A DNA stretch of 64,000 bases, taken from the NCBI RefSeq assembly GCF_000230735.2, contig NC_019962.1:3410001-3474000 (forward strand). The letters are read 5' to 3'. The notes beneath the pieces are model-generated. The model ran no database searches. It saw nothing but the letters and a program-made list of their open reading frames with translations, and was not told where the DNA came from. Made by a program: the position numbers and the translations under genes. The stretch's first letter is position 1; the number at the start of each line of letters is the position of its first letter. The DNA comes from Natrinema pellirubrum DSM 15624 (lineage in GTDB: Archaea > Halobacteriota > Halobacteria > Halobacteriales > Natrialbaceae). Below are positions 47,476 to 55,969 of this stretch, piece by piece.

Positions 47476-48735
47476 ATGGATGATATGGAGTACCACGACT
47501 CCGAGAAAGCAAAAGAGGTTGCGGGCCGCGTAGAGGACTTCATGGACGAAGTCGTCATTCCACGCGAGCGAGAGGCACTCGCGACGGGTGAGACGATCTC
47601 CATGGACGAGATCCACGAGATGTGGGAGATGGCCAAGGAGCGCGACCTGTTCGCGCCCCAGGTCCCCGAGGAGTACGGCGGGCAGGGACTGGACTTCAGC
47701 GACATGCTGCCGTCGTTCGAGCAGGTCGGCCGCTCGCTGATCGGCGCGATCGCGATCCGGGCCAACGCGCCCCAAGAGGGGAACATGCACACCCTCGAGA
47801 TGGTCGGCACGGACGAACAGAAAGAGGAGTACCTGCGCCCGCTCGTACAGGGCGAGATCTCCACTGCCTTCGCGATGACCGAGCCCAAGGTAGGTGCCGG
47901 CTCTGACCCGAAGATGCTCCAGAGTACCGCCGTCAAGGACGGCGACGAGTGGGTCATCAACGGCCACAAGTGGTGGACCTCCGACGGGCTGGGTGCGGAC
48001 TACTATCTGACGATGGTCCGGACCGATCTGGACGCACACCCCTACGAGGGTGCCTCGATCATCCTCGTGCCGCGTGACGCCGACGGCGTCGAGGTCGTCC
48101 GCAACGTCGATCACCTGGGCGGCCACGGGATCACCGAGCGCGAGGGCGGGCACGCCGAGATGAAATTCGACAACGTCCGCGTCCCCGTCGAGAACACGCT
48201 CGGCGAGGAAGGCGACGGGTTCCGCATCGCCCAGATGCGCCTCGGCGGCGGTCGGCTCACCCACTGTATGCGCTACTCCGGAATGGCCCAGCGCTCGCTC
48301 GAGATCGCGAAGGCCTACCTTCAGGAGCGGGAGGCCTTCGGCTCGAAACTCGAGGACAAGCAGGCGCTGCGCCACCGCATCGCCGACGCCGAAACCCGCC
48401 TGCACGCCGCACGAACCATGGTTCGCCACGCCGCGCGGGAACTCGATCGCAGCGACGCACGCATCGAGGTCGCGATGTCGAAGATGTTCACCGCGAACGT
48501 CACCAACGACACGATCGACCTCGCGCTACAGTGTTGTGGCGGCAACGGGATCGGGAAGGACATCCCGATCGCACACTTCTACGAGAACGTCCGCGCGTTC
48601 CGTATCGTCGACGGGGCCGACGAGGTCCACCGTCGCTCGATCGCCCGCTGGGCGTTCGAGGACGTCGACGAGACCGAGATCGAGAACACCCTCCAGTTCG
48701 ACGAGGACCTGCGAAACGACGAACTCAAGGAGTAA
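47476..48735 (+). CDS. Acyl-CoA dehydrogenase, ACAD10/11-like
   Basis: A 419-residue flavoprotein. It has AMTEPKVGAGSDPKML in the FAD region, NGHKWWTSDGLGADYYLTMV, and CGGNGIGKDIPIAHFYENVRAFRIVDGADEVHRRSIARW at the C-terminus. The VDGADEVH motif has Asp where short- and medium-chain enzymes have the catalytic Glu, the pattern of ACAD10/ACAD11-type dehydrogenases, so long or branched substrates are likely. Several in-frame ATGs exist (47461, 47476, 47485); 47476 fits a leaderless start behind the CCTATAGC box. It follows a thiolase gene. Confidence 0.88.
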   Translation: MDDMEYHDSEKAKEVAGRVEDFMDEVVIPREREALATGETISMDEIHEMWEMAKERDLFAPQVPEEYGGQGLDFSDMLPSFEQVGRSLIGAIAIRANAPQEGNMHTLEMVGTDEQKEEYLRPLVQGEISTAFAMTEPKVGAGSDPKMLQSTAVKDGDEWVINGHKWWTSDGLGADYYLTMVRTDLDAHPYEGASIILVPRDADGVEVVRNVDHLGGHGITEREGGHAEMKFDNVRVPVENTLGEEGDGFRIAQMRLGGGRLTHCMRYSGMAQRSLEIAKAYLQEREAFGSKLEDKQALRHRIADAETRLHAARTMVRHAARELDRSDARIEVAMSKMFTANVTNDTIDLALQCCGGNGIGKDIPIAHFYENVRAFRIVDGADEVHRRSIARWAFEDVDETEIENTLQFDEDLRNDELKE

Positions 48736-48938
48736 CGCTCGCCTCGAGTCCTCGGCCTCGCCGCCGGGTTCCACGTGCCCCATCGTCGCCGACTCGACGG
48801 GTGTCGCCGTCGGCCTGTTTTGTCGGGGGGTATTGCCATTGCCGAGCCGCTGGCCCGTCTGCCCGTGTAACCCCGTCGGCGAAATCGTGTCACCTGTACC
48901 CATAGATATTTACTTCTCGGAAGGAATGCCAACACTAT

Positions 48939-49220
48939 ATGAGTGGAGATACCACATCACGCAAATCCGATAGCGCGGGGCTCGAGAACATCCGCAAGGC
49001 GTCGGATGCGGTCGAGAAGTCCACGGCGGGAATCGCCGTCGAGAAAACGATCGAACGCTGGCGGACGCTCGGTGCCATCGTCGTGCTGGCGATCACGAGC
49101 GTCTTGCTGTACCAGATCGACGGCTACCTCTCGATCGACTCGCAGGTGTTCGGCGGCATCACGCTCGCTCTTTTCGCCTACTTCCTCGTGACGCTGCGAA
49201 CGGACATCCGGATGGAGTAA
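48939..49220 (+). CDS. Small membrane protein, function unknown
   Basis: A 93-residue protein: a hydrophilic, charged first half (residues 1-42) and two transmembrane helices (LGAIVVLAITSVLLYQI and FGGITLALFAYFLVTL) separated by a short loop. The TATA-like AGATATTTA about 30 bases upstream supports the start. It has no recognisable domain. Confidence 0.6.
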   Translation: MSGDTTSRKSDSAGLENIRKASDAVEKSTAGIAVEKTIERWRTLGAIVVLAITSVLLYQIDGYLSIDSQVFGGITLALFAYFLVTLRTDIRME

Positions 49221-49294
49221 CGCCGTCGGACGACGGCAGCTATTTCCCGTCCGCTACTGAATGACTCCCGCATGAACGCCGAGGCGGTCGCACC

Positions 49295-49870
49295 GTGATC
49301 GACTGGACGCTGGACGGGTTCCTCCCGACCCGGCGACAACCGGCCCCAAGAGTCGAAACTGCGGCCGACCGAGACGTGCTGTTCGCCCGCGTGGCGGCGG
49401 CGGCGATCGACCTGTTTCTCTGTTACGTCCTGCTCGAGTTCCCGCTGATCTACGCCGCGAGCGTGGTCCTCAGCGGGCCCTACGAGGCGCTGGGTGGGTA
49501 CGTCGTCTTCCTGTCGCTGGTCGCGCTCTTGCCGCTCTATGTTACCTACTCCTTCGTCTGTGAGTGGCGCTACGGGCGGACGCCGGGGAAAGTCAACCGC
49601 GGTCTGCTGGTCGTCATGGCCGACGGTCGCGAGTGTACGCTCCGGGCAAGCGCCGTCCGAAACCTCTGTCGGTACGTCGATCTGCTCGGCGTCCCGCCGC
49701 TGGTACTCGGGCTCGTCTCGGCGCTGGTGGCCGACGGCCGACGCGTCGGCGATCTCGCCGCCGGCACGATCGTCGTCCGCTCGACGGCACCGGCGGATCT
49801 CGAGACGGCAGTCGCTGCCGACGCGGACACGAGCGCGGCCGCTCGAGCGAGCGGCGACGAAAAGAACTGA
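49295..49870 (+). CDS. RDD-family membrane protein
   Basis: A 191-residue protein with three to four transmembrane helices and the RDD signature: an R-x-A-A-A-x-D segment at the start of helix 1 (RVAAAAIDLFLCYVLL), EWRYGRTPGKVNRGLLVV near residue 90, and LVADGRRVGDLAAGTIVV near 145. RDD proteins are poorly understood; some act in Na+ transport or stress. The start is a GTG at 49295 that overlaps the stop of an 8-codon frame beginning with ATG at 49272. It is convergent with the ABC ATPase gene, 6 bases apart. Confidence 0.75.
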   Translation: MIDWTLDGFLPTRRQPAPRVETAADRDVLFARVAAAAIDLFLCYVLLEFPLIYAASVVLSGPYEALGGYVVFLSLVALLPLYVTYSFVCEWRYGRTPGKVNRGLLVVMADGRECTLRASAVRNLCRYVDLLGVPPLVLGLVSALVADGRRVGDLAAGTIVVRSTAPADLETAVAADADTSAAARASGDEKN

Positions 49871-49876
49871 CCGGAA

Positions 49877-50962
49877 TCAGGCGATCCGGACGCCGGAGTC
49901 GTTGTCGTACAGTTGGATGTAGTCGTCCTCGAAGACGAGGCCGTACTCCCCACCGTTGCCCTCGAAGTCGGGATCGGTGACGACGACGATCTCGCCGAAC
50001 TCGGTGTCGAAGAAGCTGTGGGTCGCATCGCCCAGCGGCTCGTCGAGCAGGTGTGTCGCCGGGATACCGGCGTCAGGATCGTCGCTGACCCGGATGTACT
50101 GTGGCCGAAGGCCGACGCGGACGTCCTCGCCGGCCCAGCCCTCGAGGCCGTCGCGGGCGAGGGCGTACTCGTAGCCGCCGACGTCGAGTTCGGCGGTTCC
50201 GTTGACCGCGCCGACGTTGCCCTCGAAGAACTGCGTCGACGGCTGGCCGATGAACTGGCTGACGAACTGCGAGGCCGGCTCGTCGTAGACCTCCTTCGGT
50301 GGAGCGACCTGTGCCAGTTCGCCGTCGTTGATCACGGCGACGCGGTCGGACATGGTCATCGCCTCCTCCTGGTCGTGGGTCACGTACAGCGTCGGACAGC
50401 CGATTTCGTCGGTCACCTTCTCGATGACTGGCCGCAGTTCGGCCTTGAGTTTCGCGTCCAGGTCCGACATCGGCTCGTCGAACAGGAAGATCTCCGGGTC
50501 CCGCACGAGCGATCGCCCGAGTGCGACGCGCTGTTGCTGGCCGCCCGAGAGATCCGCGGGCATCTTCTTTAATTGGTCCGTGATCTGGAGCAACTCGGCG
50601 GCCTCCTCGACGCGGGCCATGCGTTCCTCCCGGGAGAAGCCGGAGATCTTGAGCCCGTAGGCCATATTCTCCTGAACGCTCATATGGGGGTAGAGCGCGA
50701 TGTCCTGGAACAGCAACGCGATGTTGCGTTCCTGAACCGGCTTCTGTGTGACGTCACGGTCGCCGAATTTGATCGTCCCGCTGGTCGGCTTGTTCAGCCC
50801 CGCGACACAGCGTAGGGTCGTGGTCTTGCCACAGCCCGAGGGGCCGACCAGCGTCACGAACTCGCCGTCCTCGATGGTGAGGTCGACGTCGTCGACGGCG
50901 ACGATGCTGTTACCCGATTCGTTGTACACTTTCGTCAGGTTCCGGATCTCGATGTCTGGCAT
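49877..50962 (-). CDS. Carbohydrate ABC transporter ATP-binding protein (MalK/UgpC type)
   Basis: A 361-residue ATPase: Walker A GPSGCGKTT at 40-48, Q-loop segment near 85, signature LSGGQQQR near 137, Walker B IFLFDEP followed by MSDLDAKLK near 160, and H-loop TLYVTHDQEEAMT near 193. A C-terminal TOBE/regulatory region occupies about 235-361. It energises uptake of a sugar through the two permeases encoded upstream. It is the last gene of a minus-strand operon (binding protein, MalF, MalG, MalK), in which MalF is disrupted. Confidence 0.93.
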   Translation of the reverse strand: MPDIEIRNLTKVYNESGNSIVAVDDVDLTIEDGEFVTLVGPSGCGKTTTLRCVAGLNKPTSGTIKFGDRDVTQKPVQERNIALLFQDIALYPHMSVQENMAYGLKISGFSREERMARVEEAAELLQITDQLKKMPADLSGGQQQRVALGRSLVRDPEIFLFDEPMSDLDAKLKAELRPVIEKVTDEIGCPTLYVTHDQEEAMTMSDRVAVINDGELAQVAPPKEVYDEPASQFVSQFIGQPSTQFFEGNVGAVNGTAELDVGGYEYALARDGLEGWAGEDVRVGLRPQYIRVSDDPDAGIPATHLLDEPLGDATHSFFDTEFGEIVVVTDPDFEGNGGEYGLVFEDDYIQLYDNDSGVRIA

Positions 50963-51006
50963 ATGTTGGTATGTCTCGTGGTGTTAGTTGTAAAGGTGAT
51001 GCACGC

Positions 51007-51879
51007 TCAGAGGGCTCTGACCTGGAACCCCTTCAGCAGGTAGCTCTGCATGAAGTAGGCAAACAGCAGCGGCGGCAGCGTCATGGCCAGCGAGATCGCC
51101 ATCAGGTAGGCCTGCGGCAGGAACTGTGCCTGCCCCATCGCTCGGAGGATACCGGGTGCGAACGTCGTGGTATCGGTCTGGGGCAGGAGGATCTGCGCGA
51201 ACGTGAAGTCGTTCCACGCGAGCGCGAAGGCGAACAGCGCCGCGGCGATGATCGCCGGTCGGCACTGCGGCACGACGACGTCACGAAAGCCCCGCCACCG
51301 CGAGGCGCCGTCGACCCACGCGGCTTCCTCGTGGGCTTCCGGGATCGTCATGATGTACTTCCACATCAGCCAGACCGCGAAGGGCATCGAGATCGCCGAG
51401 AGGGCGATGATGAGCCCGAATCGGGTCCCGAGCAGGCCGATGGTCTGCCAGATCTGGTAGAGCGGGATCCCGATGACGATCGGGCTGAAGAGGTAGCCGA
51501 TCAGGAGGATCCGCGCGAAGTTCTCCTTTTGCGGGAACTCCAGTCGCGCGAGGCCGTAGCCGGCGATCAGCGAGACGAGGACGACCGTCACGATGGTCCC
51601 GATAGCCACCACGACCGTGTTGAACATGTAGGTGTACATCTCCGGTTCGGTCAGGACGTTGAAGTTATCCAGCGTGAAGATGTCCGGCGTGGGGAAGACG
51701 GTGACTGTGTCTTCGACCGTCTCGTACTCGGTAAAGGCCAACTGGGTCATCCAGTAGATCGGCCAGGCACCGACGAGGACGATGATCGCAGTGCTGACGA
51801 CTTTCAGTGATTCGATAACACTCGTCTCGCGGTCGTATGAGAGGCCGAAGACGCCTCCCGGTGGTTCGCTTTGGCTCAT
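51007..51879 (-). CDS. Carbohydrate ABC transporter permease (MalG type)
   Basis: A 290-residue CUT1-family permease with six hydrophobic helices. The EAA loop that contacts the ATPase is seen as EAAWVDGASRWRGFRDVVVPQCRPA (about 200-224), and LLKGFQVRAL closes the protein as in other MalG proteins. The start overlaps the stop of the MalF-type gene by an ATGA. It would pair with that protein, which is broken in this genome. Confidence 0.92.
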   Translation of the reverse strand: MSQSEPPGGVFGLSYDRETSVIESLKVVSTAIIVLVGAWPIYWMTQLAFTEYETVEDTVTVFPTPDIFTLDNFNVLTEPEMYTYMFNTVVVAIGTIVTVVLVSLIAGYGLARLEFPQKENFARILLIGYLFSPIVIGIPLYQIWQTIGLLGTRFGLIIALSAISMPFAVWLMWKYIMTIPEAHEEAAWVDGASRWRGFRDVVVPQCRPAIIAAALFAFALAWNDFTFAQILLPQTDTTTFAPGILRAMGQAQFLPQAYLMAISLAMTLPPLLFAYFMQSYLLKGFQVRAL

Positions 51880-52368
51880 GTCGTCGTCTCAACCTCCTCG
51901 CTGGGGTTGAACAGTTGGAAGTAGATGATCGCCGACGCTAGCAGGAACAGGAACATGACCACGGCAATCGCGTTGGCGAGGCCGTAGGCCTGGTCCGTGT
52001 ACACGGTCTTGTAGGCCAGCACGGGCAGCGTCGTCGTGGCGTTACCGGGGCCACCCTCAGTGAGCTGCCAAATGATGTCGAACTTGTTGAACATGAAGAC
52101 CGACCGGAGCAGGACGACGACCGTCACGATCCCCATGAGACGCGGCAGCGTGATGTCGCGGAACATCTGCCAGCGGTTCGCGCCACAGACCTTCGCCGCC
52201 TCGTAGAACCGATCGGGAATCGCGCGCAACTGCGCGAGCGTGAAGATGGTGACGAAGACGGCGAACTTCCAAGTCCCGACGAGGATCAGCAGCCGCATCG
52301 CCCAGTCGCGCGAGCCCAGCGGGGCCTCCCGTCCGCCCCACAGGCCGAGCCACTCAGCACCGATCATC

Positions 52369-53755
52369 AGTACATCACAAAGCCGCTTAGTTAGAACGTC
52401 TGCTTGCTGAAGGTGTGTCTACGACCCAGCAAGCAGACAGTGAGATTCACGAGGACCAGCTCCTTAACTTCCTCGTCAACTGCCTTGACGAGGAAGTTTC
52501 TCTCAACCTCGCCAACAACGCTGAAATCGGTGCAGAGGACATCTACGAGGTCCTCGTCGGCGCGACCGCCGACGGGACCTCGATCTCGACGCTGTGCAAC
52601 TCCAGTGAAGACTCCCCATCGGCGAACACGATTCTCTATCATCTACGGACGAAGTTCGAGCCGGAACGGCTCGAACGCGTCGCTAACACGCTTCTTCGCC
52701 GAGACATCGTCGAACTGCTCCCCGAGCAGGTGGAGGTCTGCGCAGACCTCCACCTGCGGCCCTACTACGGTGATGAAGACGACACGGAGAACCTCTATCA
52801 CTCGGAAGCCAAGCGTGGAACCACCGCATTCCACGCCTACGCCACACTCTACGCGCGTGTGAAGAACAAACGCTACACGCTGGCGGTGCGCCGTCTCGAA
52901 GACGGCGACACCGCCAGCAGCGTCCTCGCTGAGTTCCTCGGTGTCCTCGACGGCCTTGACACCGACGTCAAGGCCGTCTATCTTGATCGCGGATTCTACG
53001 ACAGCAAGTGTCTCACGCTGTTACAGACGCACAACTACGCCTACGTTGTCCCGATCATCCGGTGGGGTGAAGCGATTCAGCAGGAACTCTCGGAAGGGTG
53101 GAGTCGCGTCATCCAACACGATCTGACGGGGAAACTCGACGGTCACAGCTGGACCGTCGAGTTTCCCGTCTACATCGACTGTACGTACCTGAACGGACGG
53201 TACGACGAGCACGGCGTGGCGCGTCACGGCTACGCCGCTGACGCGCCGTTCATCGAGAATCCACGCGACGCTCGATACCACTACTCGAAACGGTTCGGTA
53301 TCGAGTCGAGCTATCGGTTGTCTGAGCAAGCGATAGCGACGACAACGACGCGAGACTCCACGGTGAGACTGCTGTACGTCGTGGTGAGTCTGCTGTTGCA
53401 GAACACGTGGCGGTATCTGCACTACGAATACGTGGCGACGCCGCGCCGAGGCGGGCGTCGCCTCTGGTGGTGGCCGTACAAGGAGTTCGTGAATATGGTT
53501 CGACGGGCAGCGTGGACGGCCCTCGCGGTGCGTCGGGCCGTCCCCGCGAACCGGCCACCAGACGACCGGTTCCACCGGTAGTCACCCACCGAGTACGGCG
53601 TCTCCGCAAGTGGCAACGCTGTCGCGTCGGCGGCTGAGCGCCGCCGACAGCGACAGCTCCGCCTTCGATCAGCGTTGCTCAACCGTGATCGACGACTCAC
53701 CACAACAGAACAGATGGCTCAAGTCGGATTAGCCGGCGATGCTTTGTGAGGTACT
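52369..53755 (+). mobile_element. ISH3-family insertion sequence
   Basis: A 1387-bp element with 15-bp terminal inverted repeats differing at one position (AGTACATCACAAAGC on the left, AGTACCTCACAAAGC reading in from the right). It is flanked by direct repeats GATCATC at 52362-52368 and 53756-53762. It carries one complete transposase gene in the direction opposite to the disrupted permease. Confidence 0.9.
52415..53581 (+). CDS. ISH3-family transposase
   Basis: A 388-residue DDE transposase that opens at a GTG at 52415 (MSTTQQADSEIHEDQLLNF). Catalytic-type residues are visible as Asp in CADLHLRPYYG, Asp in VYLDRGFYDSK, and Glu in KRFGIESSYRL. The C-terminal region is Arg/Trp-rich (RRLWWWPYKEF). 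Length and frame are intact, so the element is probably active. Confidence 0.9.
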   Translation: MSTTQQADSEIHEDQLLNFLVNCLDEEVSLNLANNAEIGAEDIYEVLVGATADGTSISTLCNSSEDSPSANTILYHLRTKFEPERLERVANTLLRRDIVELLPEQVEVCADLHLRPYYGDEDDTENLYHSEAKRGTTAFHAYATLYARVKNKRYTLAVRRLEDGDTASSVLAEFLGVLDGLDTDVKAVYLDRGFYDSKCLTLLQTHNYAYVVPIIRWGEAIQQELSEGWSRVIQHDLTGKLDGHSWTVEFPVYIDCTYLNGRYDEHGVARHGYAADAPFIENPRDARYHYSKRFGIESSYRLSEQAIATTTTRDSTVRLLYVVVSLLLQNTWRYLHYEYVATPRRGGRRLWWWPYKEFVNMVRRAAWTALAVRRAVPANRPPDDRFHR

Positions 53756-54327
53756 GATCATCTGGAAGACGCCGCCGGCCGGATCGAACACCCGCAGCGC
53801 CACCAGCGAGACGATGATCGTCGGGATCAGGTAGGCCGTAAAGACCACCGCAGTGAGCAGTTTCTGTCCGCGGGTGATGCGGTTCAGCACCAGCGCCATC
53901 CAGAGCCCGACGGCGAGCTGGAGGAGGGTACTGCCGACCATGTAGACGATCCCCCGCCACAGCGAGCCCCAGAACGTGGAGATGTTCAGGACCTCCCGGT
54001 AGTTCTCGAGGCCGGCCCACTGCCACTCCGGATTGAGCGTGTGGATCTCGTGTAACGATGCCCAGAACGCGAACGCGACTGGCAACACCGCGATGAGCAA
54101 GTACAGGACGACGACCGGAAGCACGGTCCCGATTCCCGCGACCGTCTCCCGCTTTACCGGCAGGTCGTCCCACGGAATGTACGCCCTGCCAGGCCGTATC
54201 GATTCTCCGGTTTCACTGGCCATATCTAGATTTCCTCTGCGTGCATGTATGTTAATCTCACGGTTGGCTATAAACGATTCCCTCCGGCGCTCACACGGCC
54301 GAAAGAGGGTCGGCCGTCCGGCACCGA

Positions 54328-55746
54328 TTATCCGAACGTGTCCTGTGCCTCTGCGAAGGCGTCCTCGAGTTCCCCGTACCCCCAGTCGTAGGCCTCCTGT
54401 GGCGTCATCGAGTCGGTGACCACGTTGTTGATCATCTCGCCGTAGAACCACTGCCGTTGCATGTACAGTGATACCGGCGAGGAGGTGTTGGCCTCGTCAA
54501 CGCTGCCGTAGTGGTTGCCCCAGATCTCGTCCTGGACGTACTGGAGTTTCTCGAGCAAGTGGCCGTGATTCTCGAAGATGTCCTGGTTCTGGAACGCGTC
54601 CGATTCCAGCACGTCGGAGTAGGTCGGCAGGAACCGACCGGGGTCCGTCTCGTAGAAGCTCACGGTGCGCTCCATGCTATCGGCGTAGAGCCACTCGAAC
54701 CACTCCTTGGCGTCGCCCGGCCGCTCGGAGTTCGCGAAGATGTGGTAGCCGTCGGGGGCCGGCGCGGACAGCCAGTTCTCGTCCGGATCGACGCCGTCCA
54801 GCATCGGATAGGGGATGATCTCGGTGTTCTCGGCGACCGAACGCAGCCCGTCGCTGTCGTTGGCCTCGGCAGTCTGTGCGGTGACGCCGACCGGCCACGC
54901 GTTGAGGTGGTAACACTGGGCGTATTCCCCCTGTACCCAGCTGCTGAGCGAGCTGGCCCAGCCGATATTGGTCGGATCCGGCGAGTACTGTGAGAGTTCA
55001 TCCACGTACTCCAGTACCTCGATCACCGTGTCTTCGGGCCACGAGATCTCGAGCTCCTCGCGGGTGTCCGGATCCTGCCAGACGAGGCCGGTCCCGGAAA
55101 TGCCCGCGCTCGCGAGCAAAACGAGCATTTCGTCTTGACTCTTGCCGGTCTTCGCCCCGGCTAGCCCGTAGCCGCGCATGCCCTCGAGATCACCGCCGGC
55201 GTTGTCGATCACCTCGGCGTTCTCGAGGACGTCGCTGAACGTCTCGGGCTCGTCCAGTCCGAGTTCGTCGTAGACGTCCTGGCGGTACTGGAAGTTCGAG
55301 ACGTACACGCCGTGGGGGATCTGATAGATGTCGTCTCCCTCACCGAGGAACGCGCCGCCGGCGTTCAGTTCCCCGTTTACCTCTTCGATCGACGAGACGA
55401 CGTCGTTGACGGTCTCGAGCTGGTCCGTCTCCCAGATGTCGGCCACCTGGTCGAACGTAGACGTGTTCGCTTCCGGCGGATTGCCCGACTGAATCAGCTG
55501 GGAGAGCCGCGACTCCTGACTTCCGGACATCCCCGCTTCCTCGATAGAGACCGGGATGTCGGTCTCGTCCTCGAACTGGGGCTCGAGGTCGTCCCAGACC
55601 GATTGCCACGCGTCGTTGTAGTAGTCCGTCAGGAATTGGACGTCGTCGTCACCGCCACCGCCACCGAGACAACCGGCCATTGCCCCCGCAAGTCCTACAC
55701 CTGCACCCGTAAGCACCCGTCGCCTGTTGATGGAATCCCGTGTCAT
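54328..55746 (-). CDS. Carbohydrate ABC transporter substrate-binding lipoprotein
   Basis: A 472-residue extracellular solute-binding protein of family 1. The N-terminus has NRRRVLTGAGVGLAGAMAGC with arginines at 8-10 and a lipobox cysteine at 26, so Tat export and lipid anchoring are expected. A Gly/Asp stretch follows, then the binding lobes. The TATA-like TTTATATG at about 55791-55798 (minus strand) gives a start just upstream of the ATG at 55746 and excludes the ATG at 55779. It heads the operon with malF-like (broken), malG-like and malK-like genes. The sugar is unknown. Confidence 0.9.
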   Translation of the reverse strand: MTRDSINRRRVLTGAGVGLAGAMAGCLGGGGGDDDVQFLTDYYNDAWQSVWDDLEPQFEDETDIPVSIEEAGMSGSQESRLSQLIQSGNPPEANTSTFDQVADIWETDQLETVNDVVSSIEEVNGELNAGGAFLGEGDDIYQIPHGVYVSNFQYRQDVYDELGLDEPETFSDVLENAEVIDNAGGDLEGMRGYGLAGAKTGKSQDEMLVLLASAGISGTGLVWQDPDTREELEISWPEDTVIEVLEYVDELSQYSPDPTNIGWASSLSSWVQGEYAQCYHLNAWPVGVTAQTAEANDSDGLRSVAENTEIIPYPMLDGVDPDENWLSAPAPDGYHIFANSERPGDAKEWFEWLYADSMERTVSFYETDPGRFLPTYSDVLESDAFQNQDIFENHGHLLEKLQYVQDEIWGNHYGSVDEANTSSPVSLYMQRQWFYGEMINNVVTDSMTPQEAYDWGYGELEDAFAEAQDTFG

Positions 55747-55790
55747 TGGTTCACAATCACTCTTGTCCACTGCTAACATCCTGCTACTCC

Positions 55791-55798
55791 CATATAAA
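55791..55798 (-). promoter_or_regulatory. TATA box of the ABC transporter operon
   Basis: TTTATATG on the minus strand, about 45-50 bases upstream of the ATG at 55746, would give a leader of roughly 20 bases. Confidence 0.5.
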
Positions 55799-55969
55799 CG
55801 TTCATGTTTTTTCCACCAGTTTACTCGGGGGATTCACCCGAAGCACCTCCGTTATCCGTCCTGATGGGGAATTATCATAATATCTCGTACAGGTATAAAA
55901 CGTGGATGCGGACAGGTCACGGGGGTGGGTGGCCGACGTTCAGGCGGGGAAACACCCGGTCATGGCCGG

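Larger units (their letters stand above)
51876..54223 (-). pseudogene. Carbohydrate ABC permease (MalF type), interrupted by an ISH3-family element
   Basis: The N-terminal half starts at the ATG at 54223 (MASETGESIRPGRAYIPWDD, several transmembrane helices) and runs to GVFQMI at about 53756. The C-terminal half resumes at 52368 (MIGAEWLGLWGG) and contains the EAA loop FYEAAKVCGANRWQMF before the stop at 51876. Removing the insertion and one copy of the 7-bp duplication (GATCATC) restores one uninterrupted frame of 317 residues, the normal length for this family. The gene is therefore freshly broken rather than decayed. Confidence 0.93.
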
